NCBI GenBank assembly: GCA_965237895.1
Contig: CBDEGR010000002.1
Span: forward strand, 1,798,001 to 1,862,000
Source of the DNA: CBDEGR01 sp965237895
GTDB lineage: Bacteria; Acidobacteriota; Terriglobia; UBA7540; JAPUME01
Reading direction: 5' to 3'
DNA length: 64,000 nucleotides
Positions 1-8,539 of this stretch are shown here, piece by piece (position 1 is the first letter of the stretch; each line of letters opens with the position of its first letter). The notes under the pieces were generated by a model. It ran no database searches and was not told where the DNA came from. It saw nothing but the letters and a program-made list of their open reading frames with translations. The position numbers were made by a program, and so were the translations under genes.

Positions 1-588
1 CTCAACGTTCCCGGCCGGGATCTGCCGAAGGTCTCCCACTACTATACGGGCCCGTACGCCTTTTACGGACAGCGGGTCGCCGTTATCGGCGGGGCCAATT
101 CCGCCGCCGACGCGGCGCTGGACCTCTATCGCCACGGAGCCGAGGTGACGCTCATCCATCGGCATAAGGAGTTAAGCTCCAGCATCAAGTATTGGGTGAA
201 GCCGGACATTGAAAACCGGATCAAAGAAGGTTCGATTCAGGCACGATGGGAGTCGCAGGTAACGAAGATCGCTCCCGCTGCGGTTCATATCGAAAATGCC
301 GAGGGCAAGGCCGAACGCCTGGCGAACGACTTCGTCTTCGCCCTGGTCGGGTATCATCCGGATGCGGATTTTTTGCGGCAGGCCGGAGTGGAGGTGAACT
401 CGGAAACGCTGCGGCCTCAATGTGATTCCAAGACGCTTGAAAGCAACGTGCCGGGAATCTATTTGGGAGGAGTGATTCTGGCCGGGGCAAAGACGAACGA
501 AATTTTCATCGAGAACGGGCGCTTCCACGGAAAGCAGATCGTCGGCGACCTGAAGCAGAAGCTTGGGCCGGTTGATCAAAGCGGGTAA
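1..588 (+). CDS. YpdA-like FAD/NAD(P)-dependent thiol-disulfide reductase, C-terminal part (5' end outside window)
   Basis: The frame is open from base 1, so only the C-terminal ~195 residues are present. The visible part begins just before the second Rossmann fold, with the nucleotide-binding stretch VIGGANSAADAAL followed by a helix and VTLIHR. The segment SIKYWVKPDIENRIKEG and the closing NEIFIENGRFHG resemble YpdA, the putative bacillithiol-disulfide reductase, more than classical thioredoxin reductase, which has a CxxC here. The family uses NADPH and FAD to recycle a low-molecular-weight disulfide in the cytoplasm. Whether this organism makes bacillithiol cannot be told from the window. 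A convergent gene follows 83 bases downstream. Confidence 0.75.
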   Translation, partial: LNVPGRDLPKVSHYYTGPYAFYGQRVAVIGGANSAADAALDLYRHGAEVTLIHRHKELSSSIKYWVKPDIENRIKEGSIQARWESQVTKIAPAAVHIENAEGKAERLANDFVFALVGYHPDADFLRQAGVEVNSETLRPQCDSKTLESNVPGIYLGGVILAGAKTNEIFIENGRFHGKQIVGDLKQKLGPVDQSG

Positions 589-590
589 AC

Positions 591-608
591 AAAAAAGGGC
601 TGCAAGCC
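591..608 (-). terminator. Weak intrinsic terminator candidate
   Basis: Read on the minus strand, a 4-bp stem GGCT/AGCC with a TGC loop is followed by C and six Ts. It lies just past the stop of the minus-strand gene at 672. The stem is short, so the call is tentative. Confidence 0.3.
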
Positions 609-671
609 GTTCCTGCCGGCCTGCCGCCCCTTCCGAATTCCTTCCTGGTGCGACGAACTACCTCTAAAACT

Positions 672-1394
672 TCACTGGGACGAAAAAGGATCCTCGAATC
701 CGCTATCGTCTATTATCGGCACCCGTACCGGGCGGGCCAGTTCAAAAATAAGCTCTGTTCCTTGCGGCAGCAAGAGATGCTTCCCTCGCTTGAAAAGCGA
801 ATTGAGGCCCACAACACCGGCGGCGACCCCGGCCCCGATGCCGGCTCCGGAAAAGCCACCCGTCAGCCCTCCCACGGTGGCGCCGGTCGCGCCGACCGCG
901 GCGGCCGTCATGAGTTCGCCTCCCTTCGAGCTGGGACCCTTGATCGTGCCCTCTTCGTCTTTGATCTTTGCGCCGGGAGCGCCCTGGGCGCCTTCGAGAG
1001 GCGCTGCGATCAGAATCTCTTCCCCGTCAAAGAGGACCAGTTTTTCAAGATGCAACCGCATCTGCCCCACGCCCTTCACGCGGCCGGGTTTCTTGACGTA
1101 CGTCACGCGGCCTTCAGCATAGGTCCCGGCCGGGACGGCCTCGATTCCTTCAATAAAAACGGCTTCGATCACTTTTCCCTTAAAAGGGCTTCCTGGCTTG
1201 CTTCGCTTGGTGCTTAACGTCCTCGTCAGGCGAATTTCAAGCTTGGTGCCGACCGGAAGCGTGACCTCTTCAATCTCCGCCTGGTCAATTTTGGCTTGAA
1301 CCTTGGATTGAACCTTGGAATCCTCGGCGAGGACCGCTCCGGTCCAAAATAGCCAAGCCAACACTGCGGTTAAAATGCGAACACTTTTCTTCAT
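672..1394 (-). CDS. Exported glycine-zipper protein of unknown function
   Basis: A 240-residue protein with a clear N-terminal signal peptide (MKKSVRILTAVLAWLF..., likely cleaved after VLA near residue 23). Residues ~45-130 form a beta-rich segment (LPVGTKLEIRLTRTL ... VPAGTYAEGRV) that recalls the VirB10/TrbI-type barrel seen in many acidobacterial exported proteins; this is a resemblance only. Residues ~160-200 are a glycine/alanine-rich hydrophobic stretch (GATGATVGGLTGGFSGAG...) of glycine-zipper type, suggesting membrane association. No catalytic motif is visible. It stands alone between a convergent gene and a 335-base non-coding stretch. Confidence 0.7.
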   Translation of the reverse strand: MKKSVRILTAVLAWLFWTGAVLAEDSKVQSKVQAKIDQAEIEEVTLPVGTKLEIRLTRTLSTKRSKPGSPFKGKVIEAVFIEGIEAVPAGTYAEGRVTYVKKPGRVKGVGQMRLHLEKLVLFDGEEILIAAPLEGAQGAPGAKIKDEEGTIKGPSSKGGELMTAAAVGATGATVGGLTGGFSGAGIGAGVAAGVVGLNSLFKRGKHLLLPQGTELIFELARPVRVPIIDDSGFEDPFSSQ

Positions 1395-1729
1395 ATCTTC
1401 CCCCTGGCAACTTTGATCTGCTGTGCGCCCGAATCACTCTACGCGTTATGGCCTATCAAAAGATTAGATGCATCGTCGGGCCCGTAAAGTTTCCTCAATT
1501 CTTATGGTAACGTCTCAAAAGGGTCTCTTCAATACTTTTCCTGGGCTTTTTTGGGGGCCTTTCGATGGCGCGTCTCCTCCCCACAGGCCTAAGTTCCTCT
1601 AGGGTCTTTCATCGGCCCGTAAGGATAATTATTAAGGGACAATGTCGGCTCCTGATTGACCGCCCTTGGAGTGATGATATATTGGGCCCGTATTAGTATT
1701 CGAAACTCCATTATTCGACAGGCTCGATA
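1395..1729. other. Non-coding stretch between divergent genes
   Basis: This 335-base region separates the start of the exported glycine-zipper gene (minus) from nuoI (plus). It holds the nuoI promoter candidate listed separately. The 8-mer GGCCCGTA occurs three times (1479, 1614, 1685); the word is also found elsewhere in the window, so I give it no function. No RNA gene or hidden ORF is visible. Confidence 0.5.
1656..1683 (+). promoter_or_regulatory. Sigma-70-type promoter candidate for nuoI
   Basis: TTGACC at 1656-1661 and TATATT at 1678-1683 with a 16-base spacer. The predicted start would give a 5' leader of about 40 bases before the ATG at 1730. The match is good at -35 and fair at -10. 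Confidence 0.5.
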
Positions 1730-2209
1730 ATGGCGAACATTCTTCAGGAATTCTTTGAATCGGCTGCCGCCCTGGCCAAAGGCTTCAGCGTAACCTTCCG
1801 GACCATGCTTCGTCCCGGGGTGACGGAAAACTACCCGGATGAGCCGGTCCGTTTCGAGGGCCGTTTCCGGGGACTGCACGTCCTCCGAAGGGACGAAAAC
1901 GGCCTGGAGAAGTGCGTCGGCTGCTTCCAGTGCGCGGCGGCCTGCCCCGCGCACTGCATCTATATCGAAGCGGCCGAAAATACCTCGGAGGAAAGAATCA
2001 GCGCGGGCGAGCGCTACGCCGAGGTCTACAACATCGACTACAATCGGTGCATTTTTTGCGGTTATTGCGTCGAAGCCTGCCCTACCGACGCCATCGTACA
2101 CGGCCACGATTTCGAAATCGCCGCCTACAACGTTGTCGACCTCGTCTACCGAAAAGAGCGGCTTCTGGAGGCCTTTCCAGGTCGGCCTACACCCTCCAAA
2201 TCGTCCTAA
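1730..2209 (+). CDS. nuoI: NADH-quinone oxidoreductase subunit I (orphan)
   Basis: A 159-residue ferredoxin-like protein with two 8-iron motifs, CVGCFQCAAACPAHC (around residue 63) and CIFCGYCVEACPTDA (around residue 107). Each is a CxxCxxCxxxCP cluster site, as in NuoI/Nqo9 of complex I. NuoI carries clusters N6a and N6b that pass electrons towards quinone in the peripheral arm. The N-terminus with FSVTFRTMLRPGVTENYPDEP is typical of the family. No other nuo gene lies nearby; the flanking genes are unrelated, so the subunit is encoded apart from the rest of the complex. It appears to have its own promoter. Confidence 0.9.
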   Translation: MANILQEFFESAAALAKGFSVTFRTMLRPGVTENYPDEPVRFEGRFRGLHVLRRDENGLEKCVGCFQCAAACPAHCIYIEAAENTSEERISAGERYAEVYNIDYNRCIFCGYCVEACPTDAIVHGHDFEIAAYNVVDLVYRKERLLEAFPGRPTPSKSS

Positions 2210-2265
2210 TAGACTCGAAGATTGAAGCGCATCGCAAGCGGCGGTTCCTTTGCCCTGGTGTGGCC

Positions 2266-2460
2266 CTAGCGTGCCCACATGCCCCGGCCGTTTTGCCGCG
2301 CCTCCTTTTCCAGCTGGATCGTGTCGCCGTCGATGACACGAACACAGCGAGCCGCCCGCGAAGGCAAATCGGCGACCTTTTGCTGTCGCCACAAGCTTAC
2401 GCTCAGAAGCGCCAGCGCCAGGATGATCACCGGAATGTGGAATCTGCATCTTATGGGCAT
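2266..2460 (-). pseudogene. Remnant of a secreted thermonuclease (SNase) gene with internal deletion
   Basis: A 64-residue frame. Residues 8-24 form a membrane/signal segment. Then comes CVRVIDGDTIQLE, which matches the first strand of staphylococcal-nuclease domains, followed at once by KEARQNGRGMWAR, which matches the end of the same domain (family pattern: EAR..GRGLW). The roughly 90-100 residues that normally separate these two parts, with the catalytic Arg and Glu, are missing, yet the frame is intact. I read it as an internally deleted, inactive gene. It is convergent with nuoI, whose stop is 56 bases away. Confidence 0.65.
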
Positions 2461-2563
2461 AAGGAAAGAGGGTCAGAATGATTATACTCCGCGCCCGAGC
2501 TGAAGATGGAATTCCTGAGGATTGAATTCCTGTTGATATGGAATTGGGGAGGTTTTGCTGGCT

Positions 2564-3130
2564 CTAGTTTTCCGAGCCGGAAGCGGTACCCGACCTCGTC
2601 GAAGTAGGGGAAGACGTCTTTTCGGGCGGCGGGGTCTCCGCCGGGTCGTCTTTTGCGGTAGGGTCCAATTCTGGCGGCAACGGATGAGGACCGAGGCCCA
2701 GCTTCATAAGGGTTTTGGACTCCGGGAGTCCCGTGACTCGGAATCCATTGTCCTTTTGAAACCGCTTCATGGCGTTGCGGGTGGCAGTATTCCATCGGCC
2801 CGTGGGAGAACCCTTCAGGTAGCCCACCTTGATTAGCGCCTGCTGAATTTCCCGAATGCGCTTCGGTTCGGGTCTTGACTGCCCGTAGCGTCGGTGCCGT
2901 CCTCGCCGTCTCTGCGCAACCTGATGCAGTGTCGGATAGGGAGAGTTGGAAACGGTTGCCGCAGGAGTGTTGTGCGGCGGAGCGGCGGTGCCAGGTTCTT
3001 CAGGCTTTCCGGCCGAGAGGCTGGCGGGAAACTCCGGAATCAGGAGGAGTAGAACGAACCCGAAAAGAGCGATCCTTTCAGCTCTTCTCCATAAAAAACG
3101 AATCGAACCTGCCTCCGGACCCGGAAACAA
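2564..3130 (-). CDS. Exported peptidoglycan-binding-domain protein
   Basis: A 188-residue protein. Residues ~15-40 are a hydrophobic signal or anchor segment (ERIALFGFVLLLLIPEF). Residues ~92-150 match the PG_binding_1 fold: IREIQQALIKVGYLKGSPTGRWNTATRNAMKRFQKDNGF, with the usual spacing of a three-helix cell-wall-binding module. The C-terminal ~35 residues are Pro/Thr/Ser-rich and probably disordered. There is no catalytic domain, so the likely role is wall anchoring or substrate targeting. It lies 30 bases downstream of htrA on the same strand and could be co-transcribed with it. Confidence 0.75.
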   Translation of the reverse strand: MFPGPEAGSIRFLWRRAERIALFGFVLLLLIPEFPASLSAGKPEEPGTAAPPHNTPAATVSNSPYPTLHQVAQRRRGRHRRYGQSRPEPKRIREIQQALIKVGYLKGSPTGRWNTATRNAMKRFQKDNGFRVTGLPESKTLMKLGLGPHPLPPELDPTAKDDPAETPPPEKTSSPTSTRSGTASGSEN

Positions 3131-3160
3131 CGATGGTACTCCTCTATCCCTGAATACCGC

Positions 3161-4753
3161 CTACGGCAGCGTATCAGCCAGGTAACGGGTTTCAAAGCCG
3201 CGGAAGCTGCGTACGGCTACCAACAACAGGACATCTTGTCCCGACTTGAGGCCGGATTCCAGACGGTAAAATTCCCGGGTGTTGCCGACGGGAGTACGGT
3301 TGATCTCCAAGATTACCTGCTGCCGCCGGATTCCCAATTCGGAGGCAAAGCCGTCTTCATCGACATTGACAACCAAGACTCCGGTTTTAGAAGAATCGAG
3401 ATCGAGTTGACCGGCCAGTTCTTCCGCCTGATTCGGGGTAAGGTTGCGCACCTGGACGCCGAGTTTACCCTCTTTCGCTTCGCTCTCGATCGGTCCTTCT
3501 TCTCGCCGTCCGCCCAACACCGCCGCATGGACTTTGGTACGGTCGGCGACGGAGATCGTAGTCTTCTTTTTCTTCCCGTCACGGAGGTACTCCACTTCGA
3601 TGTCGCTGCCGACGGGGGTGTCGGAAATCTTATTGACCAACTGGTCCCCGTCGCGAATTTCCTGGCCGTCGACCGAGAGAATCACGTCTTCCCGCTTCAG
3701 GCCTGCGCGCTGGGCAGGGCTGTCCTGGGTGGTGGTTTCGATCAAGACTCCGTGGTCCGCCCCCAGGACGCGTAATGCGGCCTGTTTCGTGTTGGGGTTG
3801 AAGGTGATTCCGATGCTACCCCGGCTCACCCGGCCGGACTTGATGATGGAGTTATAGACTTTGCGGGCCGTATTGGACGGGATGGCAAACCCGACGCCGT
3901 CGTAACCGCCCCGGGTGGTAAAGATGGCCGTATTGATGCCGATAATCTGCCCGGCCATATTCACAAGTGGGCCCCCGCTGTTACCGGGATTGATTGCCGC
4001 GTCGGTCTGGATGTAGCTCTTGAATTGGCCTCCGGCCCCCTGCTCGATCTCCCGGCCTTTGGCGCTGATAATCCCCGCCGTTACGGTGGACCGAAGTCCG
4101 AAAGGGCTGCCCACGGCCAAAACCCAGTCGCCGACCCGCATCGACCCCGAATCGCCGAAGGGAGCGGCGGGCAAGGGGTGCCCGACGTCAATCTTGATCA
4201 CGGCCAAATCGGTCTCTTTATCGGCGCCGACTACCTTGGCGTCCCAGAATTTATCCCTTTGATCTTCGTCGTACAGCCGGACCTGAATTCGGTCCACGGG
4301 TTTGCCTTCCGACTCGCGGTATACGACGTGATGGTTGGTCAGGATATAGCCTTCTTTATTGACGATGACGCCGGAGCCCAGGTTCGTCTGCTTGCGGGTC
4401 TTTCCTTCTCCCCTTTCTTTCGGAGGGCCGAAGAAACGCTCGAACATATCTCCGAACGGACCCTCTTCCGGCCCGCGGAAGCGGCGGCGTGAAGTCCGGA
4501 CCTTCGATTCCGTGTTGATGTTGACGACCGTGGGTTCCACGCTGGACGCAATCGCGGCAAAGGAAGCCGAAAGCTCGGCCGGAGAAGGCATGGCAATCGG
4601 CATCGGCTCCGGTGCGGTTCCATCCTTGCCGGCGAAGACCCCTTTCGATACGAAGGTTCCCAGAACGATTCCGATGGTCAGTGTCAGGAAGATTACCAGC
4701 GCCGGAACCACCCGCCGCCCGCCGGACTCTTCAACCATCTTGCGAAATCCCAC
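3161..4753 (-). CDS. degP: HtrA/DegP-family periplasmic serine protease with PDZ domains
   Basis: Trypsin-like protease for misfolded envelope proteins. The catalytic triad is visible: His in TNHHVV, Asp in TDLAVIKID, Ser in NPGNSGGPLV. Two PDZ domains follow: the first around GVLIETTTQDSPAQRAGLKREDVIL, the second in the last ~90 residues (GVLVVNVDEDGFASELG). A hydrophobic segment near the N-terminus (VVPALVIFLTLTIGIVLG) is a signal or anchor. I place the start at the GTG at 4753, because GGGAGG lies 7 bases upstream; the longer frame to 4783 lacks such a site. Length (~530) fits the Do family. A linker rich in Arg/Gly/Glu lies between the anchor and the protease domain. Confidence 0.92.
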   Translation of the reverse strand: MGFRKMVEESGGRRVVPALVIFLTLTIGIVLGTFVSKGVFAGKDGTAPEPMPIAMPSPAELSASFAAIASSVEPTVVNINTESKVRTSRRRFRGPEEGPFGDMFERFFGPPKERGEGKTRKQTNLGSGVIVNKEGYILTNHHVVYRESEGKPVDRIQVRLYDEDQRDKFWDAKVVGADKETDLAVIKIDVGHPLPAAPFGDSGSMRVGDWVLAVGSPFGLRSTVTAGIISAKGREIEQGAGGQFKSYIQTDAAINPGNSGGPLVNMAGQIIGINTAIFTTRGGYDGVGFAIPSNTARKVYNSIIKSGRVSRGSIGITFNPNTKQAALRVLGADHGVLIETTTQDSPAQRAGLKREDVILSVDGQEIRDGDQLVNKISDTPVGSDIEVEYLRDGKKKKTTISVADRTKVHAAVLGGRREEGPIESEAKEGKLGVQVRNLTPNQAEELAGQLDLDSSKTGVLVVNVDEDGFASELGIRRQQVILEINRTPVGNTREFYRLESGLKSGQDVLLLVAVRSFRGFETRYLADTLP

Positions 4754-4992
4754 TTCTATCCCTCCCAGGTTATTCCATAGCATTATACCTTAAGAATAGG
4801 TTAGACGCTGCAACCACAGGATGAGTTGTCCTGCGGCCTATTTTTCGACGGATGGGAGGCAAAGCCTGGGGAAGGACCTGCCGGCCTCAAGCTCTAGATG
4901 GGGCGCTCGATTGGGCGGTGGGGCTTGTTGCCGACGCTCCGACTCTGGGATAATGCTCCGGATTTTCGAAACAGGACTGCCGAGGGGATGAT

Positions 4993-5865
4993 GTGAAAGC
5001 TTTAGGGTATTTTCTAGGGTTTTGTCTTCTTTTTCCGATTCCCTCCGTGGGCCAGGAGCGGCCTTTACGCACCGCAGACCCGCGATTGATCGCTCCCGGC
5101 GGAGTGATGGCCGAGGTCGGCTTCGAGGTCCTCCAGGACGCCGAATTTCCCCTTTCGGGGCTGGCCGGAGACTTGGTGCGGGTCGGCAACCTGCGTGTAC
5201 GGTTCGGTTTATCGCCCCGGGTGGAAATACAACTGGCCGGCACGGTACAAAATTTTCTGGATATCGAGGTACAGCAACCCTCGCTTGTGACCCCGGCCCT
5301 CGCCCCGGGAGAAACCTCAACCAACGACTTCGGGGATCTTTCTCTTGCAACGAAAATTCTACTCCTAAAAGAGCAGGCCTCTCGCCCGGCGGTCTCCTTT
5401 CTGTGGGCGGTCGAGCTGCCGAACTCGAATGAGCGGAAAGGCATCGGCACGAACACGACCAATTTTTTTGCCTCGGTCCTGGCGGGAAAGAGTTACGGCC
5501 GGATGCGGCTTTTGGGGAATATCGGCATCGGCATCCTGGAGTCCCCGGCCGAGACGTTCGACCAGAATGACGTGCTGACATATGGGGGGGCGGCGCTCTA
5601 CCAGGTGCATCAGAAACGGAACATGAATTTCGTCGCTGAGGTGCAGGGCCGGGCGAACACCCGTGGCCTCCCAGCCGTAGGTACCGAATCCCGCTCGCAG
5701 GCCCGCTACGGCCTGCAGTGGTTCTGGCGAGGAGTACGATGGGACGTGGCTGGAGTGGCAGGCCTTACCCGCTACGACCCCTCGCACGGGGTCAGCTTTG
5801 GGGTGACTTTCGGTCGGAAGGCCTTTGCCAGGAGAGCAAGCACCTCAGCAATGTCCACAGAATAG
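4993..5865 (+). CDS. Predicted outer-membrane beta-barrel protein
   Basis: A 290-residue protein with a signal peptide (MKALGYFLGFCLLFPIPSVGQ). It then has alternating amphipathic strands typical of transporter-like barrels of the MetA/phenol-degradation outer-membrane type: DLVRVGNLRVRFGLSPRVEIQLAG, GDLSLATKILLL, FGVTFG near the end. The GTG start at 4993 follows GAGGGG by a few bases. Its 3' end overlaps the convergent glycosyltransferase gene by 74 bases; the last ~20 residues (ARRASTSAMSTE) follow the predicted final strand and look like a read-on tail. No substrate can be assigned. Confidence 0.65.
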   Translation: MKALGYFLGFCLLFPIPSVGQERPLRTADPRLIAPGGVMAEVGFEVLQDAEFPLSGLAGDLVRVGNLRVRFGLSPRVEIQLAGTVQNFLDIEVQQPSLVTPALAPGETSTNDFGDLSLATKILLLKEQASRPAVSFLWAVELPNSNERKGIGTNTTNFFASVLAGKSYGRMRLLGNIGIGILESPAETFDQNDVLTYGGAALYQVHQKRNMNFVAEVQGRANTRGLPAVGTESRSQARYGLQWFWRGVRWDVAGVAGLTRYDPSHGVSFGVTFGRKAFARRASTSAMSTE

Positions 5866-6535
5866 TAATTCCCGCCTGTAAGCTTCTCAGCAGATTCCCT
5901 GAAATTTTGGAACGGCCGTAGCGACGCCGCCGGTAACGGACCGGCACCTCACAGGTCCGCAGGCCCATTTGCGCCGCTTTGGCCTGCATCTCTACGGTCC
6001 AACCGAATCCGCGGTCCTGCATGTCCATCCGTTCCAGCGCTTTGACCCGAACCGCTCGAAAAGGGCCCAGGTCGGTGAATTGGACCCCCCAAAAGAGTCG
6101 GATGAGTCCCGTAGCCAGCCGGTTCCCGAACCGTTGCCAGGGTTCGAGCGAACCCGCGTCGGCCTGGCCCAGGACGCGGGAACCGATCACTAGGTCGTAC
6201 GTACCTTCCTCCAAGGTCTCGACCAGAGGAACGGCATCGGCCGGGTCGTCGCTGAGGTCGCCGTCCATGAAGACTATCGTGTCAATCTCCTTGGGAAGGG
6301 ACTGAATCCCCCGCCAGCAGGCTTGTCCGTAGCCGCGCCGCGACTCGCGGACGACTTCAGCTCCGGCTTGAGCAGCGCGTACGGCAGTGGCGTCGGAACT
6401 CTCGTTATCCACGACGAGGACTTGCTCGAACAGTTCGGAGGAGACCTCCTCGACGGCGTGAGCGATCGAGGCCTCTTCGTTCAAGGCGGGGATGATCAAG
6501 GCTCGGCGGAGAGCGGTGGTGGGAGGTTTCGTCAT
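5792..6535 (-). CDS. Family 2 glycosyltransferase (polyprenyl-phosphate sugar transferase type)
   Basis: A 247-residue GT-A fold enzyme. RALIIPALNEEASI at the N-terminus and LVVDNESSDATA mark the nucleotide-sugar site; FMDGDLSDDP carries the acidic metal-binding residues; DLVIGSRVLGQ and YRRRRYGRSKISGN are conserved in the DPM1/GtrB-like group. There is no C-terminal membrane domain beyond a weak hydrophobic stretch near residue 225. The enzyme probably transfers a sugar from a nucleotide donor to a lipid carrier at the inner membrane. It is transcribed alone and overlaps the convergent barrel gene. Confidence 0.85.
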   Translation of the reverse strand: MTKPPTTALRRALIIPALNEEASIAHAVEEVSSELFEQVLVVDNESSDATAVRAAQAGAEVVRESRRGYGQACWRGIQSLPKEIDTIVFMDGDLSDDPADAVPLVETLEEGTYDLVIGSRVLGQADAGSLEPWQRFGNRLATGLIRLFWGVQFTDLGPFRAVRVKALERMDMQDRGFGWTVEMQAKAAQMGLRTCEVPVRYRRRRYGRSKISGNLLRSLQAGITILWTLLRCLLSWQRPSDRKSPQS

Positions 6536-6695
6536 AGGTAAGTGGTAAGAGTATCGAATCCAGGCGGCGGGATAAAGAGGCTAGCAGTCTCGCAGTAGAA
6601 AAATCGGCCTATTTATGGTATAAACGAGGTATAAAGTAAGCGAATAGTAAGGTACCTGCCCCGAAGGGCACTGAGAATTAAGGATATCTCATCCG

Positions 6696-7223
6696 ATGAA
6701 AGCCTTCTCTTACTTCATCCAGCCCCGTTATTGGCTGCGGGACCTGATTCTTTCCATCAGCTTTTTGATGGCGTTGTTCCTTTTCTTTTTTCAGCCGGTC
6801 CAGGTGATCGGGACCAGTATGCTGCCGCAACTTCGGGACGATCAACGCCTGCTGATCAACAAAATTGTATATAAATACGGCTCTGTGGGGCGGGGCGATG
6901 TAGTGGTCTTCCACTTTCCGGAAGATCCTTCCATGTCTTACATCAAGCGGGTCATCGGACTTCCCGGCGAGCGGTTGGAGATCCGAGGCGGCCGAGTTTA
7001 TGTGAACGGCGATCCTCTGGCGGAAGAGTATCTTTCCTCCGATCTTCTGGCCTCGCGAATGTATGGGCCCGTCAAAGTCCCGAAGGGCCACTTTTTCGTC
7101 TTGGGCGATCATCGAGGCGCCTCTCACGATAGCCGCCAGTGGGGCACTCTGGAGAAGACCTATATCTTCGGCAAAGCGGTCTTCCGCTACTGGCCTTTTG
7201 AGGACATGGGTTCCGTAAGGTAA
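6696..7223 (+). CDS. lepB: Signal peptidase I
   Basis: A 175-residue membrane protease that removes signal peptides on the periplasmic face. One N-terminal membrane helix (LRDLILSISFLMALFLFFF) is followed by the catalytic Ser in GTSMLPQL, the general-base Lys in YIKRVIGLPGERL and the conserved GDHRGASHDSR box. It is short, like Gram-positive and acidobacterial forms, lacking the second membrane helix of E. coli LepB. It lies upstream of carA with a 152-base gap, so it is probably a separate unit. Confidence 0.93.
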   Translation: MKAFSYFIQPRYWLRDLILSISFLMALFLFFFQPVQVIGTSMLPQLRDDQRLLINKIVYKYGSVGRGDVVVFHFPEDPSMSYIKRVIGLPGERLEIRGGRVYVNGDPLAEEYLSSDLLASRMYGPVKVPKGHFFVLGDHRGASHDSRQWGTLEKTYIFGKAVFRYWPFEDMGSVR

Positions 7224-7375
7224 CAACCCCACCTCCGCCCCATGCGGAACACGCAACCCACATCAACCATGGCGCTTCCATTCCCCCAATGAAAATGAAC
7301 GGGGTGGGAGGTCGTGTAGCCCGAACCGGTCGAGCGCAGTTGACAGTTGAGAAGGCCGGGCGCTAAGGAGATGGA

Positions 7376-8515
7376 ATGGAGGCAATCCTTGCCCTGGAAG
7401 ACGGCCATATCTACCGCGGACGGGGCTTTGGCGCTGCGGGAGAACGGACGGGTGAGGTGGTATTCAACACCTCGATCACGGGCTATCAGGAAATTCTTAC
7501 AGACCCCTCCTACGCGGGCCAGATCGTCCTTCTGACCTATCCTCACATCGGAAACTACGGAACCAACGCGCTGGACGTGGAATCTGACCGGCCCTACGCC
7601 GAGGGTCTTGTGGTCCGAGAACTCAGCCGGATGTCGAGCAATTGGAGGGCGGCCGAAGAGGTGAGCGAGTTTCTCTCGGCCCACAACGTCCCGGCCATCT
7701 CCCACATCGATACGCGGGCCCTGGTGCGCCGGCTGCGCCAATTCGGCGCCATGCGGGGCGCGCTCTCGACATCGACAGTGGATTTGGACCCGAACCGCCT
7801 TGTCGAAAAGGCCAAAAGTTCTCCCCGTATGGTGGGGCAGGACTTGGCCTCGCGTGTCTCGACGCGGGCAACGTACGAGTGGACGCGCGGCAGCGAGGGG
7901 ATTTACGAAAAATCCGCTAAGGCAAAGAATATCTCAGAGCCGAAATTTCATGTCGTGGCCTATGATTTCGGGATCAAGCAGAACATCCTGCGCAGGTTGG
8001 TCGATCACGGCTGCCGCGTGACGGTGGTTCCCGCGCATTGTCCGGCGGATCAGGCGCTTGCGCTCAAACCCGACGGCGTCTTTCTTTCGAACGGCCCGGG
8101 CGACCCTGAGCCGGTCGATTACGCAGCCGAAAACGTCCGTAAAATGATCGGCAAGGTCCCCATCTTCGGAATTTGCCTGGGGCATCAAATCGTCGGACTC
8201 GCCTTGGGCGGTAAAACCTTCAAATTGAAATTCGGCCACCACGGCGGCAACCATCCGGTGATGGATTTGGAGACCCGTAAGATCGAAATCACATCCCAGA
8301 ACCACGGCTTTGCGGTGGACCCGGATTCGTTGAACACAAACGAAATCGCTCTGACTCATACGAATTTGAACGACCATACGCTCGAAGGGCTGCGCCACAA
8401 AACGCATCCCCTCTTCAGCGTCCAGTACCACCCGGAGGCTTCGCCCGGACCGCACGATTCCGGTTATCTGTTTCAGCGATTCGTCGACATGATGACCGAA
8501 TGGCAGAGTAAATAG
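7376..8515 (+). CDS. carA: Carbamoyl-phosphate synthase small (glutaminase) subunit
   Basis: 379 residues. The N-terminal CPSase domain begins ALEDGHIYRGRGFGAAGERTGEVVFNTSITGYQEI. The C-terminal class I amidotransferase has the nucleophile Cys in FGICLGHQIVGLALGG and the His/Glu pair in YHPEASPGPHD. It hydrolyses glutamine and channels ammonia to CarB for arginine and pyrimidine synthesis. The start follows AAGGAG at 7365. carB follows after 24 bases, giving the usual carAB operon. Confidence 0.97.
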   Translation: MEAILALEDGHIYRGRGFGAAGERTGEVVFNTSITGYQEILTDPSYAGQIVLLTYPHIGNYGTNALDVESDRPYAEGLVVRELSRMSSNWRAAEEVSEFLSAHNVPAISHIDTRALVRRLRQFGAMRGALSTSTVDLDPNRLVEKAKSSPRMVGQDLASRVSTRATYEWTRGSEGIYEKSAKAKNISEPKFHVVAYDFGIKQNILRRLVDHGCRVTVVPAHCPADQALALKPDGVFLSNGPGDPEPVDYAAENVRKMIGKVPIFGICLGHQIVGLALGGKTFKLKFGHHGGNHPVMDLETRKIEITSQNHGFAVDPDSLNTNEIALTHTNLNDHTLEGLRHKTHPLFSVQYHPEASPGPHDSGYLFQRFVDMMTEWQSK

Positions 8516-8539
8516 GCCAGCAGGATAAGTAGAAACGGC

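Noticed and set aside
1479..1692. Three copies of GGCCCGTA as operator sites
   Set aside because: Irregular spacing, no dyad symmetry of the extended sites, and the word occurs elsewhere in the window inside genes.
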